Assembly: GCF_900112395.1 (NCBI RefSeq)
Contig: NZ_FOLN01000003.1
Span: 372,001-436,000, forward strand
Length of the DNA: 64,000 nt
Origin: Algibacter lectus
Lineage (GTDB): Bacteria; Bacteroidota; Bacteroidia; Flavobacteriales; Flavobacteriaceae
Reading direction: 5' to 3'
A model generated the notes under the pieces. It worked only from the letters and a program-made list of their open reading frames with translations. It was not told where the DNA came from and searched no databases. Position 1 is the stretch's first letter, and each line of letters opens with the position of its first letter. Both the position numbers and the translations under genes were made by a program. Of the stretch, positions 35,474 through 44,499 are shown piece by piece.

Positions 35474-38317
35474 TTAGTTTCTTTTAAATAGATCGTATTT
35501 TAAGCCAAAAGTTAAGCGTTGTCCATAAGACTCAGACTGCATAGTTCTCGATTTTTCACCTTGATAATAACGTAAAGCCTGGTTTGTTATGTTATTTAAA
35601 CTTACGTAAATACTTAGATTTTTGTTGAATTTATAACCAGCGTTAAAATCTAAGAAAAATTGTTTGTCGTAATAACGGTCTTCAAAAGCACGACCGCCAA
35701 TTTCATCTACATAAGCTCCTGAATAATTACCAGAAAGCCTAGCGTTAAATTTTTTGTCTGCATAAGCTAACGATGCGTTAAACATATTTGGCGCTGTATT
35801 TGGTAAATCTAAATCTGTACGTTCTTCGCCATCTTCATTTCTAATGCCATCTGCGCTAGATGATAAATGGGTGTAATTTAAGTAAACACTTAAGTTTCTT
35901 GCAAAACTTGGTAAGAAATCCAACTGACGTTGGAACGCAAATTCAAATCCTAAAATAGAAGCTTGGTCTCCATTGAAAGGTTGGTAAACTTCGTATTCAT
36001 TTTCATCTTCATATTGAAAAACATAAATAAAATCTTGAATATCTTTGTAGAAAACACCTCCAGAAATAACACCGACAGATTTAAAATAATGTTCTGCCAT
36101 AACATCAAAATTCATAGATGTTGTTGGATCTAGTTCTGAGTTTCCTAACTTAATTTCTTCATCTTCATTGTTTATTTCTCTAAACGGAACAAGGTCAATA
36201 TAGTTTGGTCTTGCCAAAGTATTGGTCCATGCAAAACGTAGAACGGTTTGTTTTGTTAAGTCGTATTTTAAATGTAAACCAGGTAAAACATTGGTGTACG
36301 AGTTTTTATCTGTAACACTATTGTTTCCTTCAAAATCACCATCTTCATCAAAAATAATTTCGTTACCTGTGCTGTTAATACTGGTGTGCTCTAATCTAAT
36401 ACCAAGTAAAATGTTTAATTTATCGGTTACTTGTTGGCTTGTCATGGCGTAACCAGAAAATACATTTTCGTCGACGTCAAAGTTTGCTGTTAGGTATTCT
36501 TCTGGTAAGTCTTCAGCTTCAAATAAAGTAGCGTCGTTTAGATTTAATTGTCCAAGAAATTCGGTAGTTGCAAAAGACCCGATAGCATATTGATTGCCTG
36601 CTAAAAAATCTGGATTACTGTAATCTCTGGTTGGGATACCTCCTAATAGATCGAAGCTTGAGTCTTCTGGGCTATATTCAATAAAATCGTTATCTCTGTT
36701 TTTATTTTTCAATCTTGTTTTTACACCAAATTTTAATGATCCGTTATTATCGTCAAATAAGTTTAAAGGTAACTTGAAATTCGCCACAACGTTAAAGTCT
36801 TTTTCTTCGGTGTATTGGTTTTCTTCGGTTAATTCACCAAATTCAAAGCTATTGTAAAGGGCATCGTTATTGTCAACGGGAGTAAATAGAGGGTGTCTAG
36901 AGTCGTTGTTGTAGTTAATGGTATACTCACTTTCGTATTCTAGGTAGCGCTCGTTTAAACGCTCTTCAGAAGCTTTAGAGTAAGCTGCCATCCAATCTAT
37001 TTGTAGTTTGTTAATTAAGTGTGCACCGCCAATATTGTAGTTTTGCATGCGTTGATCTTCTAATCTGGTGTTTTGGTTTCTATCGTTGTTAATACCACCT
37101 TTAGTTTGGCGTTTTGCTTCTATAGGGAACATACTTAAGTTACCACTAGAATCTACAGTAAAATCGCCTGAAGCAATATCTTCGCCGTCTAGAATTTCGT
37201 GCTCTAACCTAAATCTATTTTCACGATCATCTCTCCAATTGTAAATAGATTTAAAATAAATACTATTATTTTGATCAAGCTTATAATCTAAGTTAGCCGA
37301 AAAACTACGTCGTGTACGTTGTACAATATAATCTCTAATTTCAAAGGTTTTTGCATAAGGATTAACGTTTACCTCCTCTAAATTATCTTCGTCATCATTT
37401 GCGTTATATTCGAATTCATCTTCCCATTCGGCTTCAAAATTATGACTTCCAAAATCGTTGTCGTTAACCGAAGCAGAAAGCATCCATCCAAACTTTCCGT
37501 TATTACTTCTATTTCCTATTAAAAAAGAACCATTAAGTATTTTTTTATTCGAGATGTAGTTAACACCCGATCCGGCTGTAGCTGAAACTCGAAAACCTTC
37601 TGGAGACGTTCGGGTTACTAAGTTTACCGAACCACCTAAAGCATCGGCATCCATATCTGGTGTTACTGCTTTGCTAACTTCTATAAGCTGAATCATGTCT
37701 GCTGGAATTAAATCCATTTGTACATTTCGGTTGTCACCCTCGGCGGAAGGTATACGGCTGCCATTTAAAGTTACAGAGTTTAATTGTGGCGCTAAACCAC
37801 GAACAATAATGTTTCTAGCTTCTCCTTGGTCTACTTGCATAGTAATGCCTGGAATACGTTTTATAGCGTCTCCGATGTTGGCATCTGGAAATTTACCAAT
37901 TTGATCTGTAGAGACTACATTGGTGATGTTTTGTTTGTTTTTCTGTGCATTAAGCGCTTTTGCTTGTCCGCTTACATAGCTTGTAATAGTTACGCCATCT
38001 AGTTCTAATGCTTTTGGAGTAATAGTGAAGTTTAAAGTTGAAGTTGCGTTTGGTTTTACATTAACTTCCGCGCTACTATCATCATAGCCAATATATTTTA
38101 CTGTTACGGTTTGGTTACCAGCAGGAACTCCAACAAGTGTAAAGTTTCCGTCAACATCGGAAATTGTTCCCTTTTTTAAAGATTCAATTATAATATTACT
38201 AAAAGGTACTTTTAATCCATCGCTATCTGTAATAACACCTTGAATATTACCTTCTTGTGATATTCCTGTCAACGAAAGTAGTAGTGTTATTATTAAAATT
38301 GCATTGTTTTTTCTCAT
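35474..38317 (-). CDS. TonB-dependent receptor linked to phytase
   Basis: 947 residues, an outer-membrane beta barrel. Order: signal peptide (MRKNNAILIITLLLSLTGISQ), a carboxypeptidase-like domain (about 22-105), the plug (DQIGKFPDANIGDAIKRIPG, MDADALGGSVNLV) and the barrel, ending KYDLFKRN. The TPDMDADALGGSVNLVTR segment and length match the family found next to exported hydrolases; no SusD gene is near. The ligand may be phytate or its breakdown products, inferred from the cotranscribed phytase. Confidence 0.93.
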   Translation of the reverse strand: MRKNNAILIITLLLSLTGISQEGNIQGVITDSDGLKVPFSNIIIESLKKGTISDVDGNFTLVGVPAGNQTVTVKYIGYDDSSAEVNVKPNATSTLNFTITPKALELDGVTITSYVSGQAKALNAQKNKQNITNVVSTDQIGKFPDANIGDAIKRIPGITMQVDQGEARNIIVRGLAPQLNSVTLNGSRIPSAEGDNRNVQMDLIPADMIQLIEVSKAVTPDMDADALGGSVNLVTRTSPEGFRVSATAGSGVNYISNKKILNGSFLIGNRSNNGKFGWMLSASVNDNDFGSHNFEAEWEDEFEYNANDDEDNLEEVNVNPYAKTFEIRDYIVQRTRRSFSANLDYKLDQNNSIYFKSIYNWRDDRENRFRLEHEILDGEDIASGDFTVDSSGNLSMFPIEAKRQTKGGINNDRNQNTRLEDQRMQNYNIGGAHLINKLQIDWMAAYSKASEERLNERYLEYESEYTINYNNDSRHPLFTPVDNNDALYNSFEFGELTEENQYTEEKDFNVVANFKLPLNLFDDNNGSLKFGVKTRLKNKNRDNDFIEYSPEDSSFDLLGGIPTRDYSNPDFLAGNQYAIGSFATTEFLGQLNLNDATLFEAEDLPEEYLTANFDVDENVFSGYAMTSQQVTDKLNILLGIRLEHTSINSTGNEIIFDEDGDFEGNNSVTDKNSYTNVLPGLHLKYDLTKQTVLRFAWTNTLARPNYIDLVPFREINNEDEEIKLGNSELDPTTSMNFDVMAEHYFKSVGVISGGVFYKDIQDFIYVFQYEDENEYEVYQPFNGDQASILGFEFAFQRQLDFLPSFARNLSVYLNYTHLSSSADGIRNEDGEERTDLDLPNTAPNMFNASLAYADKKFNARLSGNYSGAYVDEIGGRAFEDRYYDKQFFLDFNAGYKFNKNLSIYVSLNNITNQALRYYQGEKSRTMQSESYGQRLTFGLKYDLFKRN

Positions 38318-38480
38318 GATTATTGTTAGTTATTTTGTCTCGACGAAATAATAAAAATGAGAATGAAATTGGATTATGCTTTTTTTAAATTAACGTTAAC
38401 TGTGTAGAAGAAAATACTTTAGTTTAATCTGTAGTTAACATTAAAAAAACATTTAGAAAATATTAATTTTTGTCAACGCA

Positions 38481-38510
38481 AAAACCCTTTCTGGAAACAG
38501 AAAGGGTTTT
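38481..38510 (-). terminator. Terminator after rpmA
   Basis: A 13-base stem (AAAACCCTTTCTG with CAGAAAGGGTTTT) and 4-base loop lie 24 bases after the rpmA stop. Confidence 0.88.
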
Positions 38511-38533
38511 AATTTTATTAAGAAAGTTAGTTT

Positions 38534-38794
38534 CTAAGCTTCGAAAGCTTCGATAGAAACGTAAGATTTGTTATCTTTTTTCTTAGTAAATTTTACTAGA
38601 CCGTCAACTTTAGCATGTAAAGTGTGATCTTTTCCTTGGTATACGTTTTCACCTGGGTGATGCGTGTTACCACGTTGTCTTATGATAATGTTTCCAGCAA
38701 TAGCAGCTTGTCCACCAAATATCTTAACGCCTAAACGTTTCGATTCTGATTCTCTACCATTCTTCGAACTACCAACTCCTTTTTTATGAGCCAT
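38534..38794 (-). CDS. rpmA: 50S ribosomal protein L27
   Basis: 86 residues, full length. The N-terminus is [20 protein letters not shown] without the cleavable leader known in Firmicutes, followed by [20 protein letters not shown] and the peptidyl-transferase-facing tail. It binds the large subunit near the P-site. Follows rplU by 41 bases; same operon. Confidence 0.97.
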   Translation of the reverse strand: MAHKKGVGSSKNGRESESKRLGVKIFGGQAAIAGNIIIRQRGNTHHPGENVYQGKDHTLHAKVDGLVKFTKKKDNKSYVSIEAFEA

Positions 38795-38835
38795 GATCTA
38801 AGGTTTTATATTGTTATACTTAAGTGATTTAGCAA

Positions 38836-39471
38836 TTAAGCTTTACCACCATCTAATTCGTCTTGCCATTTTTTCAACTCATCCCATTTACCATCAGCAG
38901 CTAATTGAGCTTGTGCTGGCCATGTGTCAGTTACGTGGTTACCACGAACATCAGCGATGATTTCAGAAATTTTTGAAGCTTCAGTTTTTGCTAATTCAGC
39001 AAATGTTGCAATTCCTGCAGCAGCTAAAGTTTCAGCGATTTTTGGTCCAATACCTTCAACTTTTTTCAAGTCGTCTGCTTTACCTTTTGCTTTTTTAGCA
39101 GCTGGCTTAGCTTCGGTTTTTGGTTCTGCCTTTTTTACTGGTGCAGCTTTTTTTGCTCCAGAACTAGCAATACTTTCAATTACGATTTCCGTTAAAGATT
39201 GACGGTGACCATTTTTTACACGGTAACCTTTACGTCTTTTCTTTTTGAAAACAATAACTTTATTGCCTTTAAGGTGTCTTAAGATTTTAGCACTTACTTG
39301 TGCTCCATCTATAGCTGGGGCGCCTACAGTTACATTGTCACCATCTGCAATTAAAAGAACGTTATCGAAAGAAACTTCCTTACCTTCTTCTGTTGCTAAA
39401 CGGTTAACAAAAACTCTTTGGTCTTTTTCAACTTTAAATTGATGCCCTGCTATCTCTACAATTGCGTACAT
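38836..39471 (-). CDS. rplU: 50S ribosomal protein L21 with C-terminal helix-hairpin-helix extension
   Basis: 211 residues, about twice the usual 103. Residues 1-103 are L21 (YAIVEIAGHQFKVEKDQRV, ILRHLKGNKVIVFKKKRRKG). A Lys/Ala/Pro-rich linker (about 104-130) is followed by a domain with DDLKKVEGIGPKIAETLAAA and ATFAELAKTEASKISEIIAD, a helix-hairpin-helix pattern that often binds DNA or RNA. The extension is in frame and well formed, so it is real. It may contact rRNA in flavobacterial ribosomes; I recall similar long L21 proteins in the class. Confidence 0.95.
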   Translation of the reverse strand: MYAIVEIAGHQFKVEKDQRVFVNRLATEEGKEVSFDNVLLIADGDNVTVGAPAIDGAQVSAKILRHLKGNKVIVFKKKRRKGYRVKNGHRQSLTEIVIESIASSGAKKAAPVKKAEPKTEAKPAAKKAKGKADDLKKVEGIGPKIAETLAAAGIATFAELAKTEASKISEIIADVRGNHVTDTWPAQAQLAADGKWDELKKWQDELDGGKA

Positions 39472-39534
39472 AGCGTAACGTTTTTATTAATTAATTTGTT
39501 TATAAAATGTGCTTATTTTGTCCATAAGCGGGTG

Positions 39535-39565
39535 CAAATATACTGCTAATTAATTAATTTACAAA
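39535..39565 (-). promoter_or_regulatory. Promoter of the rplU-rpmA operon (-7 and -33 boxes)
   Basis: On the reverse strand TTTG (39562-39565), 19 bases, then TATATTTG (39535-39542), a full match to the Bacteroidetes consensus. It lies 63 bases upstream of the rplU ATG, leaving a leader of about 55 bases. Confidence 0.75.
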
Positions 39566-39569
39566 CGAT

Positions 39570-40022
39570 TTATTCTTTTTCAGGCATATTTCGGCTTATT
39601 TTAAAGCGTTGCATGATTACAAAGGCTGAAACTACTGTTGTTGCTAAACCCATTACAGCAACTATAAATATGATTAAACCCGCATTAATGTTGAAGTTCC
39701 CGTTCATGGAATTTGTGAGTTCGGGTAAATAATTTAGATCTATTTCTGTAGAGTAAATTAAAAAAAAAGTTGTAAAAATTAAAGTTGCTATAACCCCAGT
39801 GAATACTCCTGTTTTAAAACCTTCACCATAACTAAAACTGTTAATGTTTTGTAGCTTACGCAGTCGTATTACTTCATATATGCCAAAACCAGTAATTACA
39901 GAATTGAATAAGCTAAATAAAGGATTTTTGTGTAAATCGAATAGTCCCAACACCAAGAAATATGCAATTAATACAGCACTTGTTACGAGTCCGAATCTAA
40001 GTGAGAGCGACATTTTTTTCAT
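39570..40022 (-). CDS. DUF4199 membrane protein
   Basis: 150 residues with four membrane helices in two hairpins; the motif NSFSYGEGFKTGVFTGVIAT between helices 2 and 3 fits DUF4199. Function unknown. Common in flavobacteria. Confidence 0.85.
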   Translation of the reverse strand: MKKMSLSLRFGLVTSAVLIAYFLVLGLFDLHKNPLFSLFNSVITGFGIYEVIRLRKLQNINSFSYGEGFKTGVFTGVIATLIFTTFFLIYSTEIDLNYLPELTNSMNGNFNINAGLIIFIVAVMGLATTVVSAFVIMQRFKISRNMPEKE

Positions 40023-40170
40023 GGTTTTTATAGTTTAGTTCTTTTCAATTTCGTGAAAATTTGTGATTTATCATAATATTTAAATGTTTTTTGACTGTAA
40101 ATATTGTAATCAGTCTGTTATAAGAATCATAAAAAATCTCAATTCTATGCTCTAAATAACAAGGATTTAG

Positions 40171-40178
40171 TAATTTTG
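40171..40178 (+). promoter_or_regulatory. Bacteroidetes -7 box (TAATTTTG)
   Basis: Exact TAnnTTTG, 27 bases before ATG 40206. A TTG at 40176 that would extend the gene is part of this box. Confidence 0.6.
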
Positions 40179-40205
40179 TTATTCCATAAACTTAAAAAAC
40201 TAGTT

Positions 40206-40715
40206 ATGAAAATGATAAAGAATATTTTAATGCTTGTAGTGGTTACTATTTTTGCATTTAGTTGTAAAAATGAAGCTAAAGCTGAAGTTAAAACAGTTGA
40301 ACACGCTAGTGAGGCTGTAGCTCAATTAGATCCAAACGCAACTTATGCTAAAGCAGAATTTACTATTGAAGGTATGACTTGTGCTATGGGGTGTGCTGCT
40401 ACTATTGAGAAAAAAATAGCAAAAATGGAAGGTGTAAAATCTTCTAAAGTTGATTTTGATAAAAAATTAGCAATGGTAGAATATGATGAAGCTAAAGTTT
40501 CTCCAGAATCTCTTACAAAAACAGTAACAAGTGTTGCTGATATTTATAGCGTAAAAGATATGAAGACTGTAAATGCTTTTTCAGCAGGAAAAGAAACTGC
40601 AAAAGCATGTGAGCCAGGATGTGAAAAATCTTGTTGTACTGCAGGTTTAAAAGAAGGAGGAAAAATGAGTTGCGCTACCGATTGTAAAGAAGCTTGTTGT
40701 GCTAAAAAAGCTTAA
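40206..40715 (+). CDS. Exported HMA-domain lipoprotein with Cys-rich tail
   Basis: 169 residues from ATG 40206. A lipoprotein signal ends at FAFSCKN (Cys20). An HMA-like heavy-metal domain (about 48-120) carries GMTCAMGCAATIEKK, giving Cys59 and Cys63 as a CxxxC pair instead of the usual CxxC. The C-terminus holds eight cysteines in 35 residues in a repeated C-x3-C pattern (ACEPGCEKSCC, SCATDCKEACC). It probably binds copper or other soft metals at the envelope, as a sensor, chaperone or buffer; no metal exporter is adjacent. The combination is common in flavobacteria but poorly studied. Confidence 0.85.
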   Translation: MKMIKNILMLVVVTIFAFSCKNEAKAEVKTVEHASEAVAQLDPNATYAKAEFTIEGMTCAMGCAATIEKKIAKMEGVKSSKVDFDKKLAMVEYDEAKVSPESLTKTVTSVADIYSVKDMKTVNAFSAGKETAKACEPGCEKSCCTAGLKEGGKMSCATDCKEACCAKKA

Positions 40716-40739
40716 CACTTTTACTAAGTAATATATTTT

Positions 40740-40770
40740 AAACGCTTTGGTTTTTTAAACTGAAGCGTTT
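40740..40770. terminator. Terminator between the HMA lipoprotein gene and gldD
   Basis: AAACGCTT pairs with AAGCGTTT, with an inner GTTT/AAAC helix, followed by a T run on the forward strand. On the reverse strand it can also end gldD. Confidence 0.75.
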
Positions 40771-40773
40771 TTT

Positions 40774-41355
40774 TTATTTCCATTTTATACTTTCCATAAT
40801 GCGTTTCATGTCATTTTGTAAATAGTGAGCTGCTGGAAGTATGGAGTCGTAATTAGGTTTTGTTTTAAAATAAAGTGAAGCTGTTAAGAAATGATTGATA
40901 CTATCTGTAATGTAAAACTGCGCGGGGGAGGCAACGTTTCCTTTTACTTCAGAAAATAAGCCGTAAACCTTTCGGTCGTTATTTTCATATGGATAAGCGG
41001 GGATTTCATCAGCTTTTTTGGTGTGCTCTAGTGTTAGTTTTTGTGCGTCTTCAATAAAATCAACCAAGTTGTTTTTATCCTTTTCAATAGCTTTATAAGT
41101 TAAAAAAATGGTGCCTTTTAATGTTGAATATTCAATGTTTAGACCATAACTTTCCGTTGAAGCACGTAGTGGTTTTACTTTAATTTGTTCAGCTAAAGCA
41201 TTTGTTTCAAACGTAAAAGGTAGCGCCTCTAAGTGTGTATTAGAATAATTTGGTTCAGGATACTCTAAGCTTAAAAAAGCTTTGGGTTTTGGTATGTAAT
41301 CTTCATTACAAGATAAGCACGCTATGGCTAAAAAAAACGCGTAAAACTTTTTCAT
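40774..41355 (-). CDS. gldD: Gliding motility lipoprotein GldD
   Basis: 193 residues with lipoprotein signal FLAIACLSCNED. The body (YIPKPKAFLSLEYPEPNY near the start, INHFLTASLYFKTKPNYDS, then HYLQNDMKRIMESIKWK) matches GldD, needed for gliding and for secretion through the type IX system. Follows gldE by two bases. Confidence 0.93.
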   Translation of the reverse strand: MKKFYAFFLAIACLSCNEDYIPKPKAFLSLEYPEPNYSNTHLEALPFTFETNALAEQIKVKPLRASTESYGLNIEYSTLKGTIFLTYKAIEKDKNNLVDFIEDAQKLTLEHTKKADEIPAYPYENNDRKVYGLFSEVKGNVASPAQFYITDSINHFLTASLYFKTKPNYDSILPAAHYLQNDMKRIMESIKWK

Positions 41356-41357
41356 AA

Positions 41358-42662
41358 TTATGTTATTGTAAACTTAACGAGTCTTATTCTTTTTTTATCT
41401 AAAGCCTCAATAGTGAAAACGTAATTTTTAAAATTTATTTTACTGTTGAGCTTCGGAAAACTTCTTGAAATCTCTAAAACAAAGCCGGCAACTGTTTCTG
41501 CTTCACCTTTATGGTCTTCAAAAATAGTTTCATCTTCAATTTTAATAATTTTATAAAAATCTTTTAAAGCTGTTTTGCCTTCAAAAACGTAATTATTATC
41601 ATCTAGTTTGGAGTATTTTAAATCTTCATCGTCAAACTCATCACTAATATCTCCAACTATTTCTTCAATAATATCTTCTAAAGAAATTAAACCCGAAGTT
41701 CCACCGTATTCATCTACAACAACGGCTAAATGGACTTTTTTCTCCTGAAATTCCGCCATCAAATCATCTAGCTTTTTATTTTCAGGAACAAAAAATGGCT
41801 CACGGATTAAGGTAGCCCAATCAAATTGTTTTCTGTCTATAAAAGGTAGTAAATCTTTAACATAAAGGATGCCTTTTATATTATCTATATTATCTTGGTA
41901 AACAGGAATTCTAGAATAGCCGTTTTCTACAATTTCTGGCATAATATCCACGTATTTTTGATCAATATTAAGAGCGAAAATATCTATTCTAGGCCGCATG
42001 GCTTGTTTGGTGTCTGTATTTCCAAAAGATACAATACCTTGTAGAATGCGTTGTTCTTCTTTAGTAGTATCTTCTTCGCTAGTAAGTTCTAGAGCTTGCG
42101 ATAATTGATCTATACTTAAATTCGATTTCTGCCTACCTAATTTACTGTGTATGGCTAATGTTACGCTGCGCATAGGTAAACTAATAGGTGAAAGCAAAAC
42201 ATCTAGAACTCTTAACGGATAAGCCATAAAGCTGGCGAATTTTAAGTTGTTTCTGCTGGCATAAATTTTTGGTAAAATCTCGCCAAATAATAAAATTAAG
42301 AAGGTTACAATGATAACTTCTAAAGTGAATTTTAAAACGGGGTTTGTTATGCCTTCAAATAAACTACTGCTTAGGTAGGCGAATAAAATAACAACTGCAA
42401 TATTTATAAAATTATTGGCAACTAAAATAGTGGCTAATAGTTTTTTTGGACGTTCAAGAAGTTGTAAAATAATTTGAATACGTTTAGATTTCGCTTCCAA
42501 ATCGGCTTCAATATCAGATTTTGATAATGAAAATAAAGCGACTTCGGCTCCAGAAATAAGTGCAGAGCAAAATAAAAGTAAAAATAATAATAAGTATCCT
42601 AAGGCAACAGAAAAATCTATTGCTACAAATAAACTGATTAAACTTGTGGGGTCAGGATCCAA
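41358..42662 (-). CDS. gldE: Gliding motility-associated GldE (CNNM/CBS/CorC family)
   Basis: 434 residues: three to four N-terminal membrane helices with SGAEVALFSLS and FGEILPKIYASRN (CNNM domain), a CBS pair (about 205-330, RIPVYQDNIDNIKGILYVKD and VVDEYGGTSGLISLEDIIEE) and a C-terminal CorC_HlyC domain (about 345-430). GldE supports GldD and overlaps functionally with it in gliding bacteria. The start is TTG at 42662; there is no in-frame ATG before the conserved N-terminus, and I recall DPDP at the N-terminus of relatives, so TTG may be genuine. Upstream is ssb, in one operon. Confidence 0.93.
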   Translation of the reverse strand: MDPDPTSLISLFVAIDFSVALGYLLLFLLLFCSALISGAEVALFSLSKSDIEADLEAKSKRIQIILQLLERPKKLLATILVANNFINIAVVILFAYLSSSLFEGITNPVLKFTLEVIIVTFLILLFGEILPKIYASRNNLKFASFMAYPLRVLDVLLSPISLPMRSVTLAIHSKLGRQKSNLSIDQLSQALELTSEEDTTKEEQRILQGIVSFGNTDTKQAMRPRIDIFALNIDQKYVDIMPEIVENGYSRIPVYQDNIDNIKGILYVKDLLPFIDRKQFDWATLIREPFFVPENKKLDDLMAEFQEKKVHLAVVVDEYGGTSGLISLEDIIEEIVGDISDEFDDEDLKYSKLDDNNYVFEGKTALKDFYKIIKIEDETIFEDHKGEAETVAGFVLEISRSFPKLNSKINFKNYVFTIEALDKKRIRLVKFTIT

Positions 42663-42715
42663 GAGCTTGAGTTTTAGTTAAACACAGGGTTCTCGAAAAA
42701 GCATCGAGAATAAAA

Positions 42716-43165
42716 TTAAAATGGTAAGTCGTCATCGGCGTCTTCAATAGGTTTACTTGCAGGTTGCGGACTAGCTGCGGCAGGTTTTTGTTGTGTTGCT
42801 GCGTTGTTAGCATTGCTTTCACTTTCTTTTTTAGTTGAAAGAAAAGTGAAATCACTGCATTGTATTTCGGTAGAGTATCTATCGTTACCCTTTTCGTCTT
42901 GCCATTTTCTGGTTTTCAAACGGCCTTCGATATATACTTTATCGCCTTTGCTTAAATATTTTTCGCAAATTTCTGCGCCTTTATTTCTTACAACAATATT
43001 ATGCCAGTCGGTGTTAGTAACGCGCTCATTGGTTTGCTTGCTAACATAGGTTTCGTTAGTTGCTAAAGGAAAACGACCAACACAGCCGCCACCTTCAAAG
43101 TAGTGCATTTTTACTTCGTCGCCCAAATGCCCAATTAGCATAACCTTATTTAATGTTCCAGACAT
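42716..43165 (-). CDS. ssb: Single-stranded DNA-binding protein with DDDLPF tail
   Basis: 149 residues, canonical SSB: OB fold (NKVMLIGHLGDEVKM to DFTFLST, 1-110), a Gln/Pro/Ala linker and the acidic tip DADDDLPF that binds replication and repair partners. This is the housekeeping paralog; the gene at 9796 encodes a tail-less form. The ssb-gldE-gldD order is conserved in gliding bacteria. Promoter box at 43188. Confidence 0.97.
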   Translation of the reverse strand: MSGTLNKVMLIGHLGDEVKMHYFEGGGCVGRFPLATNETYVSKQTNERVTNTDWHNIVVRNKGAEICEKYLSKGDKVYIEGRLKTRKWQDEKGNDRYSTEIQCSDFTFLSTKKESESNANNAATQQKPAAASPQPASKPIEDADDDLPF

Positions 43166-43187
43166 AATTTCTTGTTTTAAGAGAAAG

Positions 43188-43195
43188 CAAAAATA
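43188..43195 (-). promoter_or_regulatory. Bacteroidetes -7 box for ssb-gldE-gldD (TATTTTTG)
   Basis: Exact TAnnTTTG on the reverse strand, 22 bases upstream of the ssb ATG. Confidence 0.6.
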
Positions 43196-43320
43196 GATAA
43201 ATAATTCCTATTTATCTTTATTTAAAATCAACCGAAGTAGATCGTAATTTTTGCAAAAAAGTATTTTCTATTCCTTTTTCTAAAATTAATAAAAAAATAT
43301 TGTTTGTGTGTATTAATTAG

Positions 43321-44361
43321 TTAAAAATTAAAAGCTTCAATAAAGTCACCAATTAAAATAGGGACAGCAAAATCGCGAATGTTTTCCATAGGAATACCAT
43401 TTATAGGGAGTTTTCCAACATTAACAATCCAAAATTGAGTGTAAAGATGTTGGTGCGATAATTTGTGCACAATAGCCTCCTTATTATATAAGAGTAATTC
43501 AAATTGTTGATTTGCGAGTAATTCGTGTGTTTTTATTAAGCTTTTAAAGCTTTTTGGATCTACAGTACTTTCCGTTTCAACTAAAGGGAATTGATATAAA
43601 TTTTGCCAGATGCCTTTGCCTTGGCGCTGTTGTAAAATAGTTTGCTCATCTTCAGAAATAAAAACTAAAAAATTGAAATGCTTTTTTTTAGCCTTGGCCG
43701 ATTTAATTTTTACTGGTAACTCGCCAATTAAATTTTTATTAAAAGCAATGCAGCCTTTACTAAAAGGACATACACTACAATCTGGGTTTTTTGGTTTGCA
43801 TTGCGTAGCACCAAACTCCATAATAGCTTGGTTGAATTCTGCAGGCTGTTTCTTGTCTATTAATTTTTGTGCAAGTAATTTAAATTCTTTTGCGCCTTTA
43901 CTGGAGTTTATAGGTGTCGGAACACCAAAATAGCGAGATAGTACTCTGTAAACATTACCATCTACTACAGCCTCAACTTCGTTAAAGCAAATAGAAGCTA
44001 TAGCGCTTGCGGTATAATCGCCAACACCTTTTAGTTTTAAGAGTTCTTTATAGGTGTTTGGGAAATTGCCATTTAAGTTGGTTGCTACATGTTTCGCTGT
44101 AGCGTGCAAATTTCTGGCTCTAGAGTAGTATCCTAAGCCTTGCCAAAGTTTTAAAACATCGTCTTCATTTGCGTTTGCTAAATCGAAAACGGTAGGGTAT
44201 TTAGCGGTAAAAGCGTCATAATAAGGTAACCCTTGCTTAACCTGAGTTTGCTGTAAAATTATTTCAGATAGCCAAATGTAAAAAGGGTTTGTAGTTTTTC
44301 GCCATGGTAGTTCTCTCTTATTTATTGAGTACCAGTTAATTAAAATTTTTGAGAATATCAT
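43321..44361 (-). CDS. mutY: A/G-specific adenine glycosylase MutY
   Basis: Removes adenine mispaired with 8-oxoguanine. 346 residues: the helix-hairpin-helix (LKLKGVGDYTASAIASICF), the catalytic Asp in VDGNVYRVLSRYFG, the [4Fe-4S] cysteines in CKPKNPDCSVCPFSKGC and a C-terminal NUDIX-like domain from about 225 that recognises 8-oxoG. N-terminal ELPWRKTTNPFYIWLSEIIL is typical. Its own promoter lies upstream, and ssb follows after 155 bases. Confidence 0.96.
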   Translation of the reverse strand: MIFSKILINWYSINKRELPWRKTTNPFYIWLSEIILQQTQVKQGLPYYDAFTAKYPTVFDLANANEDDVLKLWQGLGYYSRARNLHATAKHVATNLNGNFPNTYKELLKLKGVGDYTASAIASICFNEVEAVVDGNVYRVLSRYFGVPTPINSSKGAKEFKLLAQKLIDKKQPAEFNQAIMEFGATQCKPKNPDCSVCPFSKGCIAFNKNLIGELPVKIKSAKAKKKHFNFLVFISEDEQTILQQRQGKGIWQNLYQFPLVETESTVDPKSFKSLIKTHELLANQQFELLLYNKEAIVHKLSHQHLYTQFWIVNVGKLPINGIPMENIRDFAVPILIGDFIEAFNF

Positions 44362-44381
44362 AATCGAATTTATAGCGGCTG

Positions 44382-44389
44382 CAAAAATA
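44382..44389 (-). promoter_or_regulatory. Bacteroidetes -7 box for mutY (TATTTTTG)
   Basis: Exact TAnnTTTG on the reverse strand, 20 bases upstream of the mutY ATG, divergent from the HU promoter. Confidence 0.6.
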
Positions 44390-44422
44390 AACGTTTATAA
44401 TCTTAAATTTTAATGAATTAGG

Positions 44423-44455
44423 TTTGAAATATTGAAAATTTAATTCCTATATTTG
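44423..44455 (+). promoter_or_regulatory. Promoter of the HU gene (-33 and -7 boxes)
   Basis: TTTG (44423-44426), 21 bases, TATATTTG (44448-44455), full consensus, 44 bases before the HU ATG. Probably strong. Confidence 0.78.
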
Positions 44456-44499
44456 CATCCCTTTTAGAATTTATAGTAACATTAAAAATAATAGCAATA

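Noticed and set aside
35474-38317. Polysaccharide utilisation locus around the TonB receptor
   Set aside because: There is no SusD-like lipoprotein or glycoside hydrolase beside it; the partner is a phytase.
42652-42855. 67-codon reverse ORF across the ssb/gldE junction
   Set aside because: It is out of frame with both and overlaps the conserved ssb C-terminus.
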